DNA from: Miniphocaeibacter sp012841535
GTDB taxonomy: Bacteria > Bacillota > Clostridia > Tissierellales > Peptoniphilaceae
Assembly (NCBI RefSeq): GCF_049274025.1
Contig: NZ_JBASRV010000049.1
Strand: one strand, 5' to 3'
DNA length: 64,000 bases
Shown here: positions 18,703 through 27,758 of the stretch, in pieces
How the letters are laid out: each line of letters begins with the position of its first letter
Position numbering within the stretch: position 1 is the first letter of the stretch
The notes under the pieces: generated by a model
Databases searched by the model: none
The model's input: the letters and a program-made list of their open reading frames with translations, nothing else
Told to the model about the DNA's origin: nothing
Translations under genes and position numbers: made by a program

Positions 18703-18730
18703 AAAAAGACTACTAAAATTCATTTTTAGT
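18703..18730 (-). terminator. First terminator after yajC
   Basis: ACTAAAA and TTTTAGT pair with a five-base loop and AGTCTTTTT follows on the minus strand, nine bases past the yajC stop. Together with the stem at 18633-18669 it makes a tandem terminator. Confidence 0.6.
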
Positions 18731-18738
18731 TTTGAATT

Positions 18739-19071
18739 TTATTCGTCGTCTTCCTCTTCATCGTCTTCATCTTCATCAATGTCGTCTTCATCTGGTTCTG
18801 AAACTGGCTCATCTTTAATTACTGTTCCAATTGCAGATTTAACAAACTCCATTCTTGTTTTTGCGTTAGAGGTTTCTATTATAACATAATCATCACCTAT
18901 TTTTAGAACCTTTCCCTTGATTCCACCAATAGTAATAATATTGTCTCCAACTTTTAAATTGCTTCTCATTTCTCTAACTTCTTTATCTCTTTTTTGTTGT
19001 GGTCTAATCATTAAAAAGTACATAGCCCCTATCATAACGACTAAAAAGAGAATTGAACCCGTTCCTTGCAT
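18739..19071 (-). CDS. yajC: Preprotein translocase accessory protein YajC, acidic tail
   Basis: Single-span membrane protein that associates with SecDF. From the ATG at 19071 (GGAGGT upstream; the ATG at 19083 lies before the ribosome binding site) it has 110 residues. One hydrophobic helix covers about 6-22, followed by MIRPQQKRDKEVREM and the family motif LKVGDNIITIGGIKGKV. The last 25 or so residues are nearly all Asp and Glu, an unusually acidic low-complexity tail. It is the last gene of ruvCAB-queA-tgt-yajC, the common arrangement. SecD and SecF are not in the window. Confidence 0.92.
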   Translation of the reverse strand: MQGTGSILFLVVMIGAMYFLMIRPQQKRDKEVREMRSNLKVGDNIITIGGIKGKVLKIGDDYVIIETSNAKTRMEFVKSAIGTVIKDEPVSEPDEDDIDEDEDDEEEDDE

Positions 19072-19082
19072 TTCTACCTCCA

Positions 19083-20207
19083 TTAAATTTTATGGTAATT
19101 ATAACCATATTTATCGTAAAATTCGTGTTTATATTCTAAAAATCTATCTTCTTTTATAGACTGACGAATTTTATCCATCATATTAATTAAAAATGATAAA
19201 TTATGAATTGTCAATAGTCTTGCCCCTAAAATTTCATTAACATTTACTAAATGCCTAATATAGGCCCTACTATAATTTTGACAGGTATAACAATTACATT
19301 CTTCATCTAAAGGTCTAAAATCCTTTGAATATTTTGCATTTCTAACTACTAACTTCCCATGACTTGTTAAAGCAGTTCCTTTTCTTGCAATTCTTGTAGG
19401 AAGAACACAGTCTGCCATATCAATTCCGGCTTCTACTGCTTCAAATAAATAATCCGGTGTTCCTACCCCCATTAAGTACCTTGGCTTGTCCTTTGGAAGA
19501 AATTGAATAGTATGGTTTAAATATTCAATCATCAAGTCCCTTGGCTCTCCTACAGACAGTCCTCCAATTGCATAGCCTGGTAAATCTATTTCCACTGTGG
19601 CTTTTGCACTATATTCTCTTAAATCCTTAAACATTCCACCTTGAACAATTCCAAATAAAGATTGTTTGTCGGTATTTTTATGGTAGTCCTTACATCTTTG
19701 CAACCATCTTAAGGTCCTATGCATAGAATTTTCAATATATTCTTTACTAGCAGGATATGGTGCACACTCATCAAAGGCCATCATAATATCGGACCCTATA
19801 TCATTTTGTATTTCCATGGATTTTTCAGGGGAAATAAAATGTTTCGAACCATCGATATGTGAACGAAATTCAACGCCTTCTTCTGTAATTTTTCTAATTG
19901 TATTTAAACTAAATACTTGAAATCCACCACTATCCGTAAGAATTGGACGGTTCCAATTCATAAATTTATGCAGTCCACCGGCCTCTCTTAAAACCTCTTG
20001 ACCAGGTTTTAAATACAAATGGTAGGTATTACCTAGTATAATTTGAGCATTAATATCATATAATTCATGAGAAGTCATGGTTTTTACAGTTCCCCTTGTT
20101 CCAACTGGCATAAATATTGGAGTTTCAATTCTACCATGGGGAGTATCTATATAACCTAATCTTGCATTTGAATTACTAGATTCTTTTACTAATGTATAAT
20201 TTATCAT
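19083..20207 (-). CDS. tgt: tRNA-guanine transglycosylase
   Basis: Exchanges guanine-34 of GUN-anticodon tRNAs for the queuosine precursor preQ1. It has 374 residues, standard length. Motifs: TDSGGFQVFSL with the catalytic Asp region, FGIVQGGMFKDLR, GYAIGGLSVGEP, MGVGTPDYLFEAV and the zinc site CNCYTC with the downstream His. The start overlaps the queA stop by four bases. Next to queA this gives two consecutive queuosine steps. No preQ1 synthesis genes occur here, so salvage or genes elsewhere must supply preQ1. Confidence 0.96.
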   Translation of the reverse strand: MINYTLVKESSNSNARLGYIDTPHGRIETPIFMPVGTRGTVKTMTSHELYDINAQIILGNTYHLYLKPGQEVLREAGGLHKFMNWNRPILTDSGGFQVFSLNTIRKITEEGVEFRSHIDGSKHFISPEKSMEIQNDIGSDIMMAFDECAPYPASKEYIENSMHRTLRWLQRCKDYHKNTDKQSLFGIVQGGMFKDLREYSAKATVEIDLPGYAIGGLSVGEPRDLMIEYLNHTIQFLPKDKPRYLMGVGTPDYLFEAVEAGIDMADCVLPTRIARKGTALTSHGKLVVRNAKYSKDFRPLDEECNCYTCQNYSRAYIRHLVNVNEILGARLLTIHNLSFLINMMDKIRQSIKEDRFLEYKHEFYDKYGYNYHKI

Positions 20208-21244
20208 CTATTTTCCTCTTTATTAATTAACATTGCATCACCAAAACTAAAAAATCTATATTTTTCTTTAATAGCAATTTTATAAGCATTCATTATATTT
20301 TCTTTTGTTGAAAAAGCAGACACCAACATCATTAAAGTAGATTTTGGTAGATGAAAATTAGTTATTAAACTATCTACTACTTTAAATTCAAAACCTGGAT
20401 AAATGAAAATATCAGTCCAGCCACTTGTTGGTATAATTTTACCATAATCCCTTGCTACTGTTTCTAAAGTTCTTATAGATGTAGTACCTACAGCAATAAT
20501 TTTAGAATTTTCCTCTATAGCTTCATTTATTATTTTCGAACTTTCTTCTGGAATATTGTAATATTCAGAATGCATAATATGTTCTTTAATATTATCTACT
20601 TTTACAGGTCTAAATGTACCTAGGCCAACATGTAATGTAACATAGGCTATTTTAACACCCTTGTTTTTAATTTTTAATAACAAATCTTTAGTAAAATGTA
20701 AGCCTGCTGTTGGGGCTGCTGCAGACCCATTATGTTTTGAATATACAGTTTGGTACCTTTCTTGGTCCTTTAATTTTTCCTTTATATAAGGTGGAAGTGG
20801 CATTGTGCCTAGTTCTTCTAAAACTTCTTCAAAAATTCCATCATATATAAATTTTACAATTCTTGAACCATCTTCTTTGATTTCCTTAACTTCACCCTTA
20901 AGAAGACCATTTCCAAATTCCACTACTGTACCTATTTTCATTTTTTTACCAGGTTTTACTAGACACTCCCATGAACTGTCTAAAGTTTTCTTTAATAATA
21001 GTACTTCTATTTTTTCATCCCTACCTGGTCTATTTCCAAATAATCTTGCTGGAAGAACCCTTGTATCATTTAAGACAAGTACATCTCCCTTATTAAGATA
21101 ATCTATTATATTATAAAAGTATTTATGCTCAATTTTCCCACTTTCTTTATTCATAACCAACAATTTAGATTGGTCCCTATCTTTTATAGGAAATTGAGCA
21201 ATTAATTCTTCATCTAAATCGAAATTAAAATCATCTGTTCTCAA
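20204..21244 (-). CDS. queA: S-adenosylmethionine:tRNA ribosyltransferase-isomerase
   Basis: Adds the ribosyl moiety of SAM to preQ1 in tRNA to make epoxyqueuosine. It has 346 residues. Typical stretches: FNFDLDEELIAQFPIKDRDQSKL near the start, VLVLNDTRVLPARLFG, AAPTAGLHFT and LHVGLGTFRPVK. Translation starts at TTG; AAAGGTG lies a few bases upstream and no ATG precedes the conserved N-terminus. It sits between ruvB and tgt. Confidence 0.95.
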   Translation of the reverse strand: MRTDDFNFDLDEELIAQFPIKDRDQSKLLVMNKESGKIEHKYFYNIIDYLNKGDVLVLNDTRVLPARLFGNRPGRDEKIEVLLLKKTLDSSWECLVKPGKKMKIGTVVEFGNGLLKGEVKEIKEDGSRIVKFIYDGIFEEVLEELGTMPLPPYIKEKLKDQERYQTVYSKHNGSAAAPTAGLHFTKDLLLKIKNKGVKIAYVTLHVGLGTFRPVKVDNIKEHIMHSEYYNIPEESSKIINEAIEENSKIIAVGTTSIRTLETVARDYGKIIPTSGWTDIFIYPGFEFKVVDSLITNFHLPKSTLMMLVSAFSTKENIMNAYKIAIKEKYRFFSFGDAMLINKEENR

Positions 21245-21259
21245 AATAACACCTTTAAA

Positions 21260-22261
21260 TTATTTTTTTACACCAAAATGTTCATATGCTTTTGATGTTA
21301 CAATTCTTCCTCTTGAAGTTCTATTTAAAAACCCTAATTGTAATAAATAAGGTTCATAAACGTCTTCTATTGTAATTCTTTCTTCTCCTGTTGATGCAGC
21401 AATTGTATCAACGCCAACAGGGCCACCATTAAAATTATATATAAGTGTTTTTATTATTTTTCTATCTACACTGTCTAAACCCAGTGGATCTATTTCCAAT
21501 AAGTCCAAACCATCTTTAGCTGTATTTCTAATAATTTTTCCATCAGCCTTTACTTGAGCATAATCCCTTACTCTTTTTAAAAGTCTATTGGCAATTCTTG
21601 GAGTCCCTCGGCTTCTTCTTGCAATTTCCAAGGCCCCTTCATCATCTATTTCAACATTTAAAAAAGTAGCTGATCTTTTTACAATATTGGCTAAATCTTC
21701 CACCTTGTATAGTTCTAAATTTAGCATTACACCAAACCTATCCCTTAATGGTGAGGTTAACTGTCCAGATCTTGTTGTTGCCCCAATTAAGGTAAATTTC
21801 TCCAGGTCAATTCTTAAAGATCTTGCTGATGGTCCTTTTCCCACTATAATATCCAATGCATAATCTTCCATAGCCGGATATAATATTTCTTCAACAGTTC
21901 TATTAATTCTGTGTATTTCGTCAATAAAAAGAACGTCATCTCTTCCTAGGTTAGTCAATATACTTGCTAGGTCACTAGGTTTTTCTATTGCCGGACCACT
22001 GGTTATTCTTAAATTAACTCCCATTTCATTGGCTATTATATTTGCTAAAGTTGTTTTTCCCAATCCTGGAGGTCCATAAAGAAGAACATGGTCAAGTGCT
22101 TCTTCACGTTCTTTAGCAGCCTTTATAAAAATATCTAATTTATTTTTAACCTTGTTTTGACCTATGTACTCATTCATCCATTTAGGTCTTAAGGTAAACT
22201 CAATACCCTCATCTAATTTAGTGTAACTTCCACCAACAATTCTTTCATTAGCATCATTCAT
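21260..22261 (-). CDS. ruvB: Holliday junction helicase motor RuvB
   Basis: AAA+ hexameric motor for branch migration. It has 333 residues with Walker A GPPGLGKTTLA (about 63-73), Walker B LFIDEIHR, sensor motif GATTRSG, the arginine finger region LRDRFG and the C-terminal winged helix RTSRGRIVT. GAGGTG precedes the ATG. It lies four bases after ruvA. Confidence 0.97.
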   Translation of the reverse strand: MNDANERIVGGSYTKLDEGIEFTLRPKWMNEYIGQNKVKNKLDIFIKAAKEREEALDHVLLYGPPGLGKTTLANIIANEMGVNLRITSGPAIEKPSDLASILTNLGRDDVLFIDEIHRINRTVEEILYPAMEDYALDIIVGKGPSARSLRIDLEKFTLIGATTRSGQLTSPLRDRFGVMLNLELYKVEDLANIVKRSATFLNVEIDDEGALEIARRSRGTPRIANRLLKRVRDYAQVKADGKIIRNTAKDGLDLLEIDPLGLDSVDRKIIKTLIYNFNGGPVGVDTIAASTGEERITIEDVYEPYLLQLGFLNRTSRGRIVTSKAYEHFGVKK

Positions 22262-22265
22262 TTAA

Positions 22266-22856
22266 TCACCTCTTATTTTCTAAGGTTTTCATAGCTAATT
22301 TTATTATTTCTTCCAACTGTAAGTTTTTGTAATCCATTTTATTTATTACTTTTTCAACTTCATTTTTAACATAGCCTAAATTAACTAAGGCCTCTATTGC
22401 AAAATCCCTATCCAAAGAATCATTTTCCATTGGTTGTTCAACTGGTATTGTAAAGTCTAAATCAATTTTGTCCTTTAACTCTAAAATTATTCTACCAGCA
22501 GATTTTTTGCCAATACCTGGGGCTTTAGTAAGATTGTCTATATCATTATTATAAATAGAATATTTTAAATCATTTACAGATAGAGTAGACAACAAACTAA
22601 TTGCAGCTTTTGGTCCTATTGATGAAACTTTTGTTAGTTTTTTAAAAAACTCCAACTCGTCTTCGCTACTAAAACCATATAGATAAACTCCATCTTCTCT
22701 TTGAATATATTCAGTATAAATTTTATAGGTTTCATAGGTGTTTATTTCACTAATTGTACTTAATGAAGAAAAGATTCTATAACCAATTCCGTTATTTTCT
22801 AAAATTATTTCTCCATCATAAATTGCTTTTACATCACCTATAATATATGCATACAA
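22266..22856 (-). CDS. ruvA: Holliday junction DNA-binding subunit RuvA
   Basis: Tetrameric junction-binding protein of 196 residues that recruits RuvB. The N-terminal OB fold (MYAYIIGDVKAIYD..) is followed by two helix-hairpin-helix elements (KVSSIGPKAAISLL, LTKAPGIGKKSAGRIILELK) and a small C-terminal RuvB-binding helical domain (EALVNLGYVKNEVEKVI). It is five bases after ruvC in ruvCAB. Confidence 0.96.
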   Translation of the reverse strand: MYAYIIGDVKAIYDGEIILENNGIGYRIFSSLSTISEINTYETYKIYTEYIQREDGVYLYGFSSEDELEFFKKLTKVSSIGPKAAISLLSTLSVNDLKYSIYNNDIDNLTKAPGIGKKSAGRIILELKDKIDLDFTIPVEQPMENDSLDRDFAIEALVNLGYVKNEVEKVINKMDYKNLQLEEIIKLAMKTLENKR

Positions 22857-22861
22857 TAAAA

Positions 22862-23356
22862 TTACCTCATTTCATATAATTCTTTAAATTTACGACTAAA
22901 GGAATGACAAACCGCTACTGCTATTGCATCAGCAGCATCATCGGGTTTTGGTATTTCACTAAGTCTTAAAATGGTTTTAATAGTTTCCTGAACTTGTATT
23001 TTTTCAGCTCTTCCATAACCAACAATGGCTTGTTTTATCTGTAAAGGAGTATATTCATATATTTTTAAACCAGCTTCAATACCTGCTAGAATTTCTACTC
23101 CTCTTGCCTGTGCAACATTAATAACCGTCTTGGCATTTTTATTAAAAAACAATTCTTCTATAGCCATTTCATCTGGCTTAAACTCGTCTATAATTGACCG
23201 CATTTCTTTCATAATAAAAGATAGCCTCTTTGGTACAGGACTTTTCGAAGAAGTAGTAATACATCCATATTCCAACAATTTAATCGAATTTCCAACAACT
23301 TCTATTATTCCATAACCTACTATAGCTATCCCTGGGTCTATACCTAAAATTATCAA
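22862..23356 (-). CDS. ruvC: Holliday junction resolvase RuvC
   Basis: Endonuclease that cuts Holliday junctions. It has 164 residues. The acidic residues are present: Asp7 in LGIDPG, Glu in AIEELFF near 67, and the Asp pair in KPDDAADAIAVA. Translation begins at TTG with GAGGTG five bases upstream; no ATG fits. It is the first gene of ruvCAB-queA-tgt-yajC. A weak promoter (TTTACT, 17 bp, TAAAAT) can be drawn in front of it. Confidence 0.95.
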   Translation of the reverse strand: MIILGIDPGIAIVGYGIIEVVGNSIKLLEYGCITTSSKSPVPKRLSFIMKEMRSIIDEFKPDEMAIEELFFNKNAKTVINVAQARGVEILAGIEAGLKIYEYTPLQIKQAIVGYGRAEKIQVQETIKTILRLSEIPKPDDAADAIAVAVCHSFSRKFKELYEMR

Positions 23357-23415
23357 ACTAACACCTCATCTGATAATTTTATCATATATTAATTTATAAG
23401 TAAATTTTCATTATA

Positions 23416-24684
23416 TTAAAAAGGTTTTTCGATTTTTTCTCCATTTATATATCTTTCAGAAATATTTCCACTATTTCCTAAGTAAATAAATCTCTTTAAT
23501 CTTTCTTCAAGATTTCTTTCATTTACATCTTGTATATTACTATCATCTATTACTAAAAAATCTGCATCATAACCTTTTTCAAAACTACCAACATTACCAA
23601 AAAATTTTCCACTTCCCTTTGTTGCCATATAAAAATAATCTAATGTTGTCATATAATTATATTTCTTATTATCCTCTATTCTTCTTAATTTACCAAAGGT
23701 CTCTGCTTCCTTTATGACTTTCCCTAGGAAAATTTCATGACCACCACTTAAGTCGGAACATAATCCTACGTTTATTTTATTTTCTCTATAAGAAGGAATA
23801 GGTGCTATTCCACTGGCTAGATTTCCATTGGATACTGGTGCATGGGCAACTGTAATATTATAGTCCTTAATTTTTTTCGTTTCTTCCTTATTTGACCAAA
23901 CACAGTGAGCCATTACTACCTTGTTTTTTCTTAAAAGATTATATTTTTCATAAACATCAATATAGTTTTTACAATCTGGATGTAATTCTCTTACCCACTT
24001 TACTTCATCTATATTTTCTGACAAATGAGATTGAATTTTTAAGTCATATTTCTCTGCAAGCTCGCCTAAACCATACATTAATTCTTTTGAGCAACTTGGA
24101 ACAAAACGAGGAGTTATAATAGGTTTTATATTTTTAATCTTGGATACTTCACCAATAAAATCCTCTGTATCTATTAAACTTTGTTCTGTATCTTCTATAT
24201 AATAGTCAGGAGAATTTCTATCCATATTAACCTTACCGACATAGGCTTTTAAACCGGATTGACTAATCATTTTTGATAGTAAAATATTTGATTTTTTGAA
24301 TATACTTCCAAAAATTACAGAACTAGTTGTGCCATTTTCCCATAATTTATTTACTAAAGCTTTGTAGGATTTTTCAGTATAATCTAAATCCTTATATTTT
24401 GCTTCTTCTGGAAAGGTGTATTTTTCTAACCAATTAAGTAATTCTAAATCTGCTCCCAATCCTAAATTATTAATTTGAGGAGCATGTAAATGTATATCGA
24501 CAAATCCTGGTACTAGTAATTTATCTTTAAAATCTATTATTTCATATTCTTCATATTCTTTAGGAAGTATTTTATAAACAGAATTTATTTTTCCATTTTC
24601 TACTACTAGATAACCATTTTCAAAACTTGTTAATTCACCAATATTCTTAGTAAAAACCACATTTCCCTTATATATTTTTTTCAT
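23416..24684 (-). CDS. guaD: Guanine deaminase (amidohydrolase family)
   Basis: Zinc amidohydrolase converting guanine to xanthine and ammonia. It has 422 residues from the ATG at 24684 (GGAGGG just upstream; an earlier in-frame ATG lies before this site). Metal and substrate motifs: PGFVDIHLHAPQ, LLNWLEKYTFPEE, GTTSSVIFG, GKVNMDRN, QSHLSEN, AHCVW and CSDLSGG. The APQ and YTFPEE segments are characteristic of guanine deaminases rather than cytosine deaminases or chlorohydrolases. It is monocistronic with its own promoter. No purine riboswitch fold was recognised in the 40-base leader. Confidence 0.9.
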   Translation of the reverse strand: MKKIYKGNVVFTKNIGELTSFENGYLVVENGKINSVYKILPKEYEEYEIIDFKDKLLVPGFVDIHLHAPQINNLGLGADLELLNWLEKYTFPEEAKYKDLDYTEKSYKALVNKLWENGTTSSVIFGSIFKKSNILLSKMISQSGLKAYVGKVNMDRNSPDYYIEDTEQSLIDTEDFIGEVSKIKNIKPIITPRFVPSCSKELMYGLGELAEKYDLKIQSHLSENIDEVKWVRELHPDCKNYIDVYEKYNLLRKNKVVMAHCVWSNKEETKKIKDYNITVAHAPVSNGNLASGIAPIPSYRENKINVGLCSDLSGGHEIFLGKVIKEAETFGKLRRIEDNKKYNYMTTLDYFYMATKGSGKFFGNVGSFEKGYDADFLVIDDSNIQDVNERNLEERLKRFIYLGNSGNISERYINGEKIEKPF

Positions 24685-24728
24685 CTTTCCCTCCATAATA
24701 TTTATTAAAAACAATACTTCCTATAAAA

Positions 24729-24757
24729 AATATATATGTAATATATTAATAAATCAA
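24729..24757 (-). promoter_or_regulatory. Promoter of the guanine deaminase gene
   Basis: TTGATT (24752-24757), 17-bp spacer, TATATT (24729-24734) on the minus strand. Confidence 0.6.
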
Positions 24758-24774
24758 GTTTTTCTAATATCTTA

Positions 24775-24805
24775 ACAAAAAAAGAAGGCTAACACCTTCT
24801 TTTTT
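24775..24805 (-). terminator. Terminator after the ABC permease gene
   Basis: AAGAAGG and CCTTCTT form the stem with a six-base loop, extended by A-T pairs, and a T-run follows on the minus strand. Confidence 0.85.
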
Positions 24806-24809
24806 ATAC

Positions 24810-26126
24810 TTATTGATTTCTTATTGCTTCTATTGCCGAAATTTTAGTTGCTCTTCTCGCCGGAATATAGCCTGAAAATAATCCTACCAATGTAGAAAAT
24901 ATAACTCCTATAAATGGTAACCAAAAAGGAATATAGGAAACCAATAATTTTGAAGTTTCCTCCATATAAAACAAATCTGCACTTTGAACTGTTCCAAAGG
25001 AATTTAATAAAAATGAAACTAAATAGCTAAAAAATATAGAAATTATACCACCAATAAGTCCAATAAAAGTAGCTTCCATTAAAAACATATTTCTAATGTC
25101 CTTTATAGATGCACCAATTACCTTCATTACCCCTATTTCTTTAGTTCTTTCATAGACAGACATAATCATAGTATTGGCAATTCCTATGGCAGCTACTATA
25201 AAGGCAACTGCACCTACAATTAAAAACATCATTCTAGTACTGTCTGTACCTTCTTTGATTTCATTATAAAAATCCGCATTGGATTCAGTTATAAAGCCTT
25301 CAGCTTTAATTGCATTTTGTACCTCTAGTAAATCTGCCCCATCTTCTATTTGAACCATAGCCAAAGAATAATTATTTAAATCTGTTTTCATTTCTTTTTC
25401 TATGGCTTTTTTATTAGCTTCAGTAGCTAATTCCTTAAAATAGTCCATTCCTATTAGTATCTGGTAGCTATACATACTTCCTTCTGTTCCTGTTAAGCCA
25501 GTAAAATTGATTTTGCTTTTTGATTTAATTTTAAAATTTCCCTTTTCATCATACTCTACTAATCCAAAATCAACCTTATCATTTAATAAATCAACTTGAA
25601 CTTGTTCAAAGTCGGTACCATTTGGATTATAAAAACCATTCCCAACTTCAACACCAGCTAAGGCATCGTATTTACCAGTTGGCATATGTCCTGAAGTAAT
25701 TTTATAACCTATTTCTTCTATATGATTAAAGTCCACTCCATACACCTGACCCCAACCTAGCAATTTACCCTTTAATATTTGAGGGCTTTCTCCTTTAAAT
25801 TCCATAAAGGGTACAACTAGTTTTACTCCTTCAATTGCCTGAAGTTTATTAATAGTTAAATTATTTAATTTTACATTTTTAGATTTCGTTGTTTGTTCTT
25901 CTTGGAATTGAGCATACATGCTATCAGATGGGTGAACTGTTATTGCAGAAAGTCCTCCAATTTCTTCAAACATAGCCTCATTATTTTTCGTTAAAGCAAA
26001 GCCCATGCTAAGCATTATTATAATTGAAGTGGAACCAATTAAAACACCTATTATTGTAAGAATAGTCCTAACTTTTCTTCTCCACAGGTTTTTTAAGGAA
26101 GTTAAAAAAAGATCACTTATCTTCAT
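24810..26126 (-). CDS. MacB/FtsX-type ABC transporter permease
   Basis: Membrane protein of 438 residues. One membrane helix near the N-terminus (TILTIIGVLIGSTSIIIML) is followed by a large extracytoplasmic domain of the MacB periplasmic-core type (about 45-300), then three helices in the C-terminal FtsX domain, with the coupling motif RTKEIGVMKVIGAS between them. It ends with SGYIPARRATKISAIEAI, typical of this family. Such systems transmit force across the membrane or export peptides and lipids rather than import solutes. The gene overlaps the upstream exported-protein gene by 14 bases. Confidence 0.9.
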   Translation of the reverse strand: MKISDLFLTSLKNLWRRKVRTILTIIGVLIGSTSIIIMLSMGFALTKNNEAMFEEIGGLSAITVHPSDSMYAQFQEEQTTKSKNVKLNNLTINKLQAIEGVKLVVPFMEFKGESPQILKGKLLGWGQVYGVDFNHIEEIGYKITSGHMPTGKYDALAGVEVGNGFYNPNGTDFEQVQVDLLNDKVDFGLVEYDEKGNFKIKSKSKINFTGLTGTEGSMYSYQILIGMDYFKELATEANKKAIEKEMKTDLNNYSLAMVQIEDGADLLEVQNAIKAEGFITESNADFYNEIKEGTDSTRMMFLIVGAVAFIVAAIGIANTMIMSVYERTKEIGVMKVIGASIKDIRNMFLMEATFIGLIGGIISIFFSYLVSFLLNSFGTVQSADLFYMEETSKLLVSYIPFWLPFIGVIFSTLVGLFSGYIPARRATKISAIEAIRNQ

Positions 26127-27744
26127 TTTCCTTATTTCCTTTATCTATTAATTGTGTATTTTCAATATTATCTTTTTCATCTTCCTTTTTTTCTTCAATA
26201 TCTAGGTTTTCCAGCTCGTCATCATTAATTATAAGTTCATCATCTAATTCCTTGTTCTTTTTGTTAAGCCTTACAACAATTACTATAATTACTACTACAA
26301 TTAAAGCTATAATAATCCAAAAAACAGGATTTTTAAAAATAGATGTTTTTTCTTCTTGTACCATAAAATCAGGATCTTCTTCCATATTTATCTCAATAGC
26401 AGTAGCTGAAAATTCTTGTTCAAGCTCGTGAGGTTTACCAGTAGAATCTTCATAGGTAATTAACAACTTCCCCTTAACTTCACCTGCTTCCATAGCAGTT
26501 AGCGGTGCTGAAAAACTTTCAGTACTACCTGGATGAAAATCACCAACATAGTAAGTATCTCCTTCAACATCAAAATTACCAGAAACCTTAATCATTAAAT
26601 TATGAATAGGAGATCTTCCCGTATTGTAGAATTCCACAGAAAAATCTGATGGCATTCCAACTTCAGGGTCCATAAAATTAATAGTTCCCAATTGAATTTT
26701 TGCTTCTTGATAAACATTAATTCCTAAAGCTTCTTCCGATATAAACTCATTGCTTTCAGAATCATCGTATTCTAAATGAACATTTAATTCATATGTATTT
26801 GGATTAACATTATATGGAGTTGTTAATTTCAGATTTTTACTTACCCTTTTTCCTGCTCCTATTGATTCTATATAAAAAGTATTGGAACTATTAACCGGCA
26901 TAAAAACAGAACCTGTTAAACTTGGACTAGCAGTATTAGGATTATCTCCAGAATCATCTCCAGTTCCCATAGATGTTCCTCCGGAAGAATTTATAACTAT
27001 TTTTATATTCTTCACAGCCTTCTTTTTATTGGTATTATAGAAGGATAGAGTTAAATCAAAATCTTCACCAGCTTTTACAGGATTAGGAGAAACAGTATAA
27101 TTATCCACTATTAATTTTGGCTTACCGCCCTTTATTACCGTAGTAGTTGTATCTTGTCCATTACCATTAAAATCTCCACCTGATGATGACAAATTAGAGG
27201 ATTCAGGAATAAAATCACCCCCTCCACCACTATTAAAAACTTCTGCATCATTTACAACCGGCTCACTAGGAGTATTGTTATTAACTTCTTCAACAGTAGC
27301 TTTTTCAACTTTTATATTAAAAAAATAAGATTGAGTTATGCTTTCATCTTTTTCATTTAAAAAGGCAATTAAGCCTACTTTATGACTACCTTCTTCTACT
27401 TCTTCTAAAACTTCTATACTAATGTTTAAATCTTGGCTTTCCTTTGCCTTAATGTTTTTAATTCTATTAGCAGTACTATCACTTACTAATTTAAAGGATT
27501 TCTTACTTTCTGCATCTAAATCAAATCTAATATTTTCTCCATTATTTTCAGATTCATTTAGAAAACTAATTTTAACATTAACTATATCTCCCGGTTTAAC
27601 AGCTGACTGTTTCGAAAGAGATACTTCTTCTACTCCTAATTTTATAGAACTAGTTAAATTTTCCTCTGCCCTTACAATTGAAGGAGAAAAAACCATATTA
27701 ATCATAAGAATTAATGTTAATAAAACACCAACTATTTTTTTCAT
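26113..27744 (-). CDS. Exported CARDB-like membrane-anchored protein of the ABC operon
   Basis: A 543-residue protein with an N-terminal signal sequence (about 1-26, ending near VRAEEN). Three or so beta-sandwich repeats of CARDB/DUF11-like type follow (motifs such as VKPGDIVNVKISFLNES, NPVKAGEDFDLTLSFYNT and GMPSDFSVEFYNTG). A Gly/Ser/Asn-rich linker lies at about 170-200, a C-terminal membrane helix at about 475-495, and a charged cytoplasmic tail of about 45 residues ends the protein. It sits between the ATPase and permease genes of the same transporter, so I infer an extracellular scaffold or adaptor for it. No catalytic motif is seen. Substrate unknown. Confidence 0.75.
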   Translation of the reverse strand: MKKIVGVLLTLILMINMVFSPSIVRAEENLTSSIKLGVEEVSLSKQSAVKPGDIVNVKISFLNESENNGENIRFDLDAESKKSFKLVSDSTANRIKNIKAKESQDLNISIEVLEEVEEGSHKVGLIAFLNEKDESITQSYFFNIKVEKATVEEVNNNTPSEPVVNDAEVFNSGGGGDFIPESSNLSSSGGDFNGNGQDTTTTVIKGGKPKLIVDNYTVSPNPVKAGEDFDLTLSFYNTNKKKAVKNIKIVINSSGGTSMGTGDDSGDNPNTASPSLTGSVFMPVNSSNTFYIESIGAGKRVSKNLKLTTPYNVNPNTYELNVHLEYDDSESNEFISEEALGINVYQEAKIQLGTINFMDPEVGMPSDFSVEFYNTGRSPIHNLMIKVSGNFDVEGDTYYVGDFHPGSTESFSAPLTAMEAGEVKGKLLITYEDSTGKPHELEQEFSATAIEINMEEDPDFMVQEEKTSIFKNPVFWIIIALIVVVIIVIVVRLNKKNKELDDELIINDDELENLDIEEKKEDEKDNIENTQLIDKGNKENEDK

Positions 27745-27758
27745 ATATACTTCCTTTC

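Noticed and set aside
24685..24722. Purine riboswitch before guanine deaminase
   Set aside because: The leader is under 40 bases and lacks the conserved purine-aptamer core.
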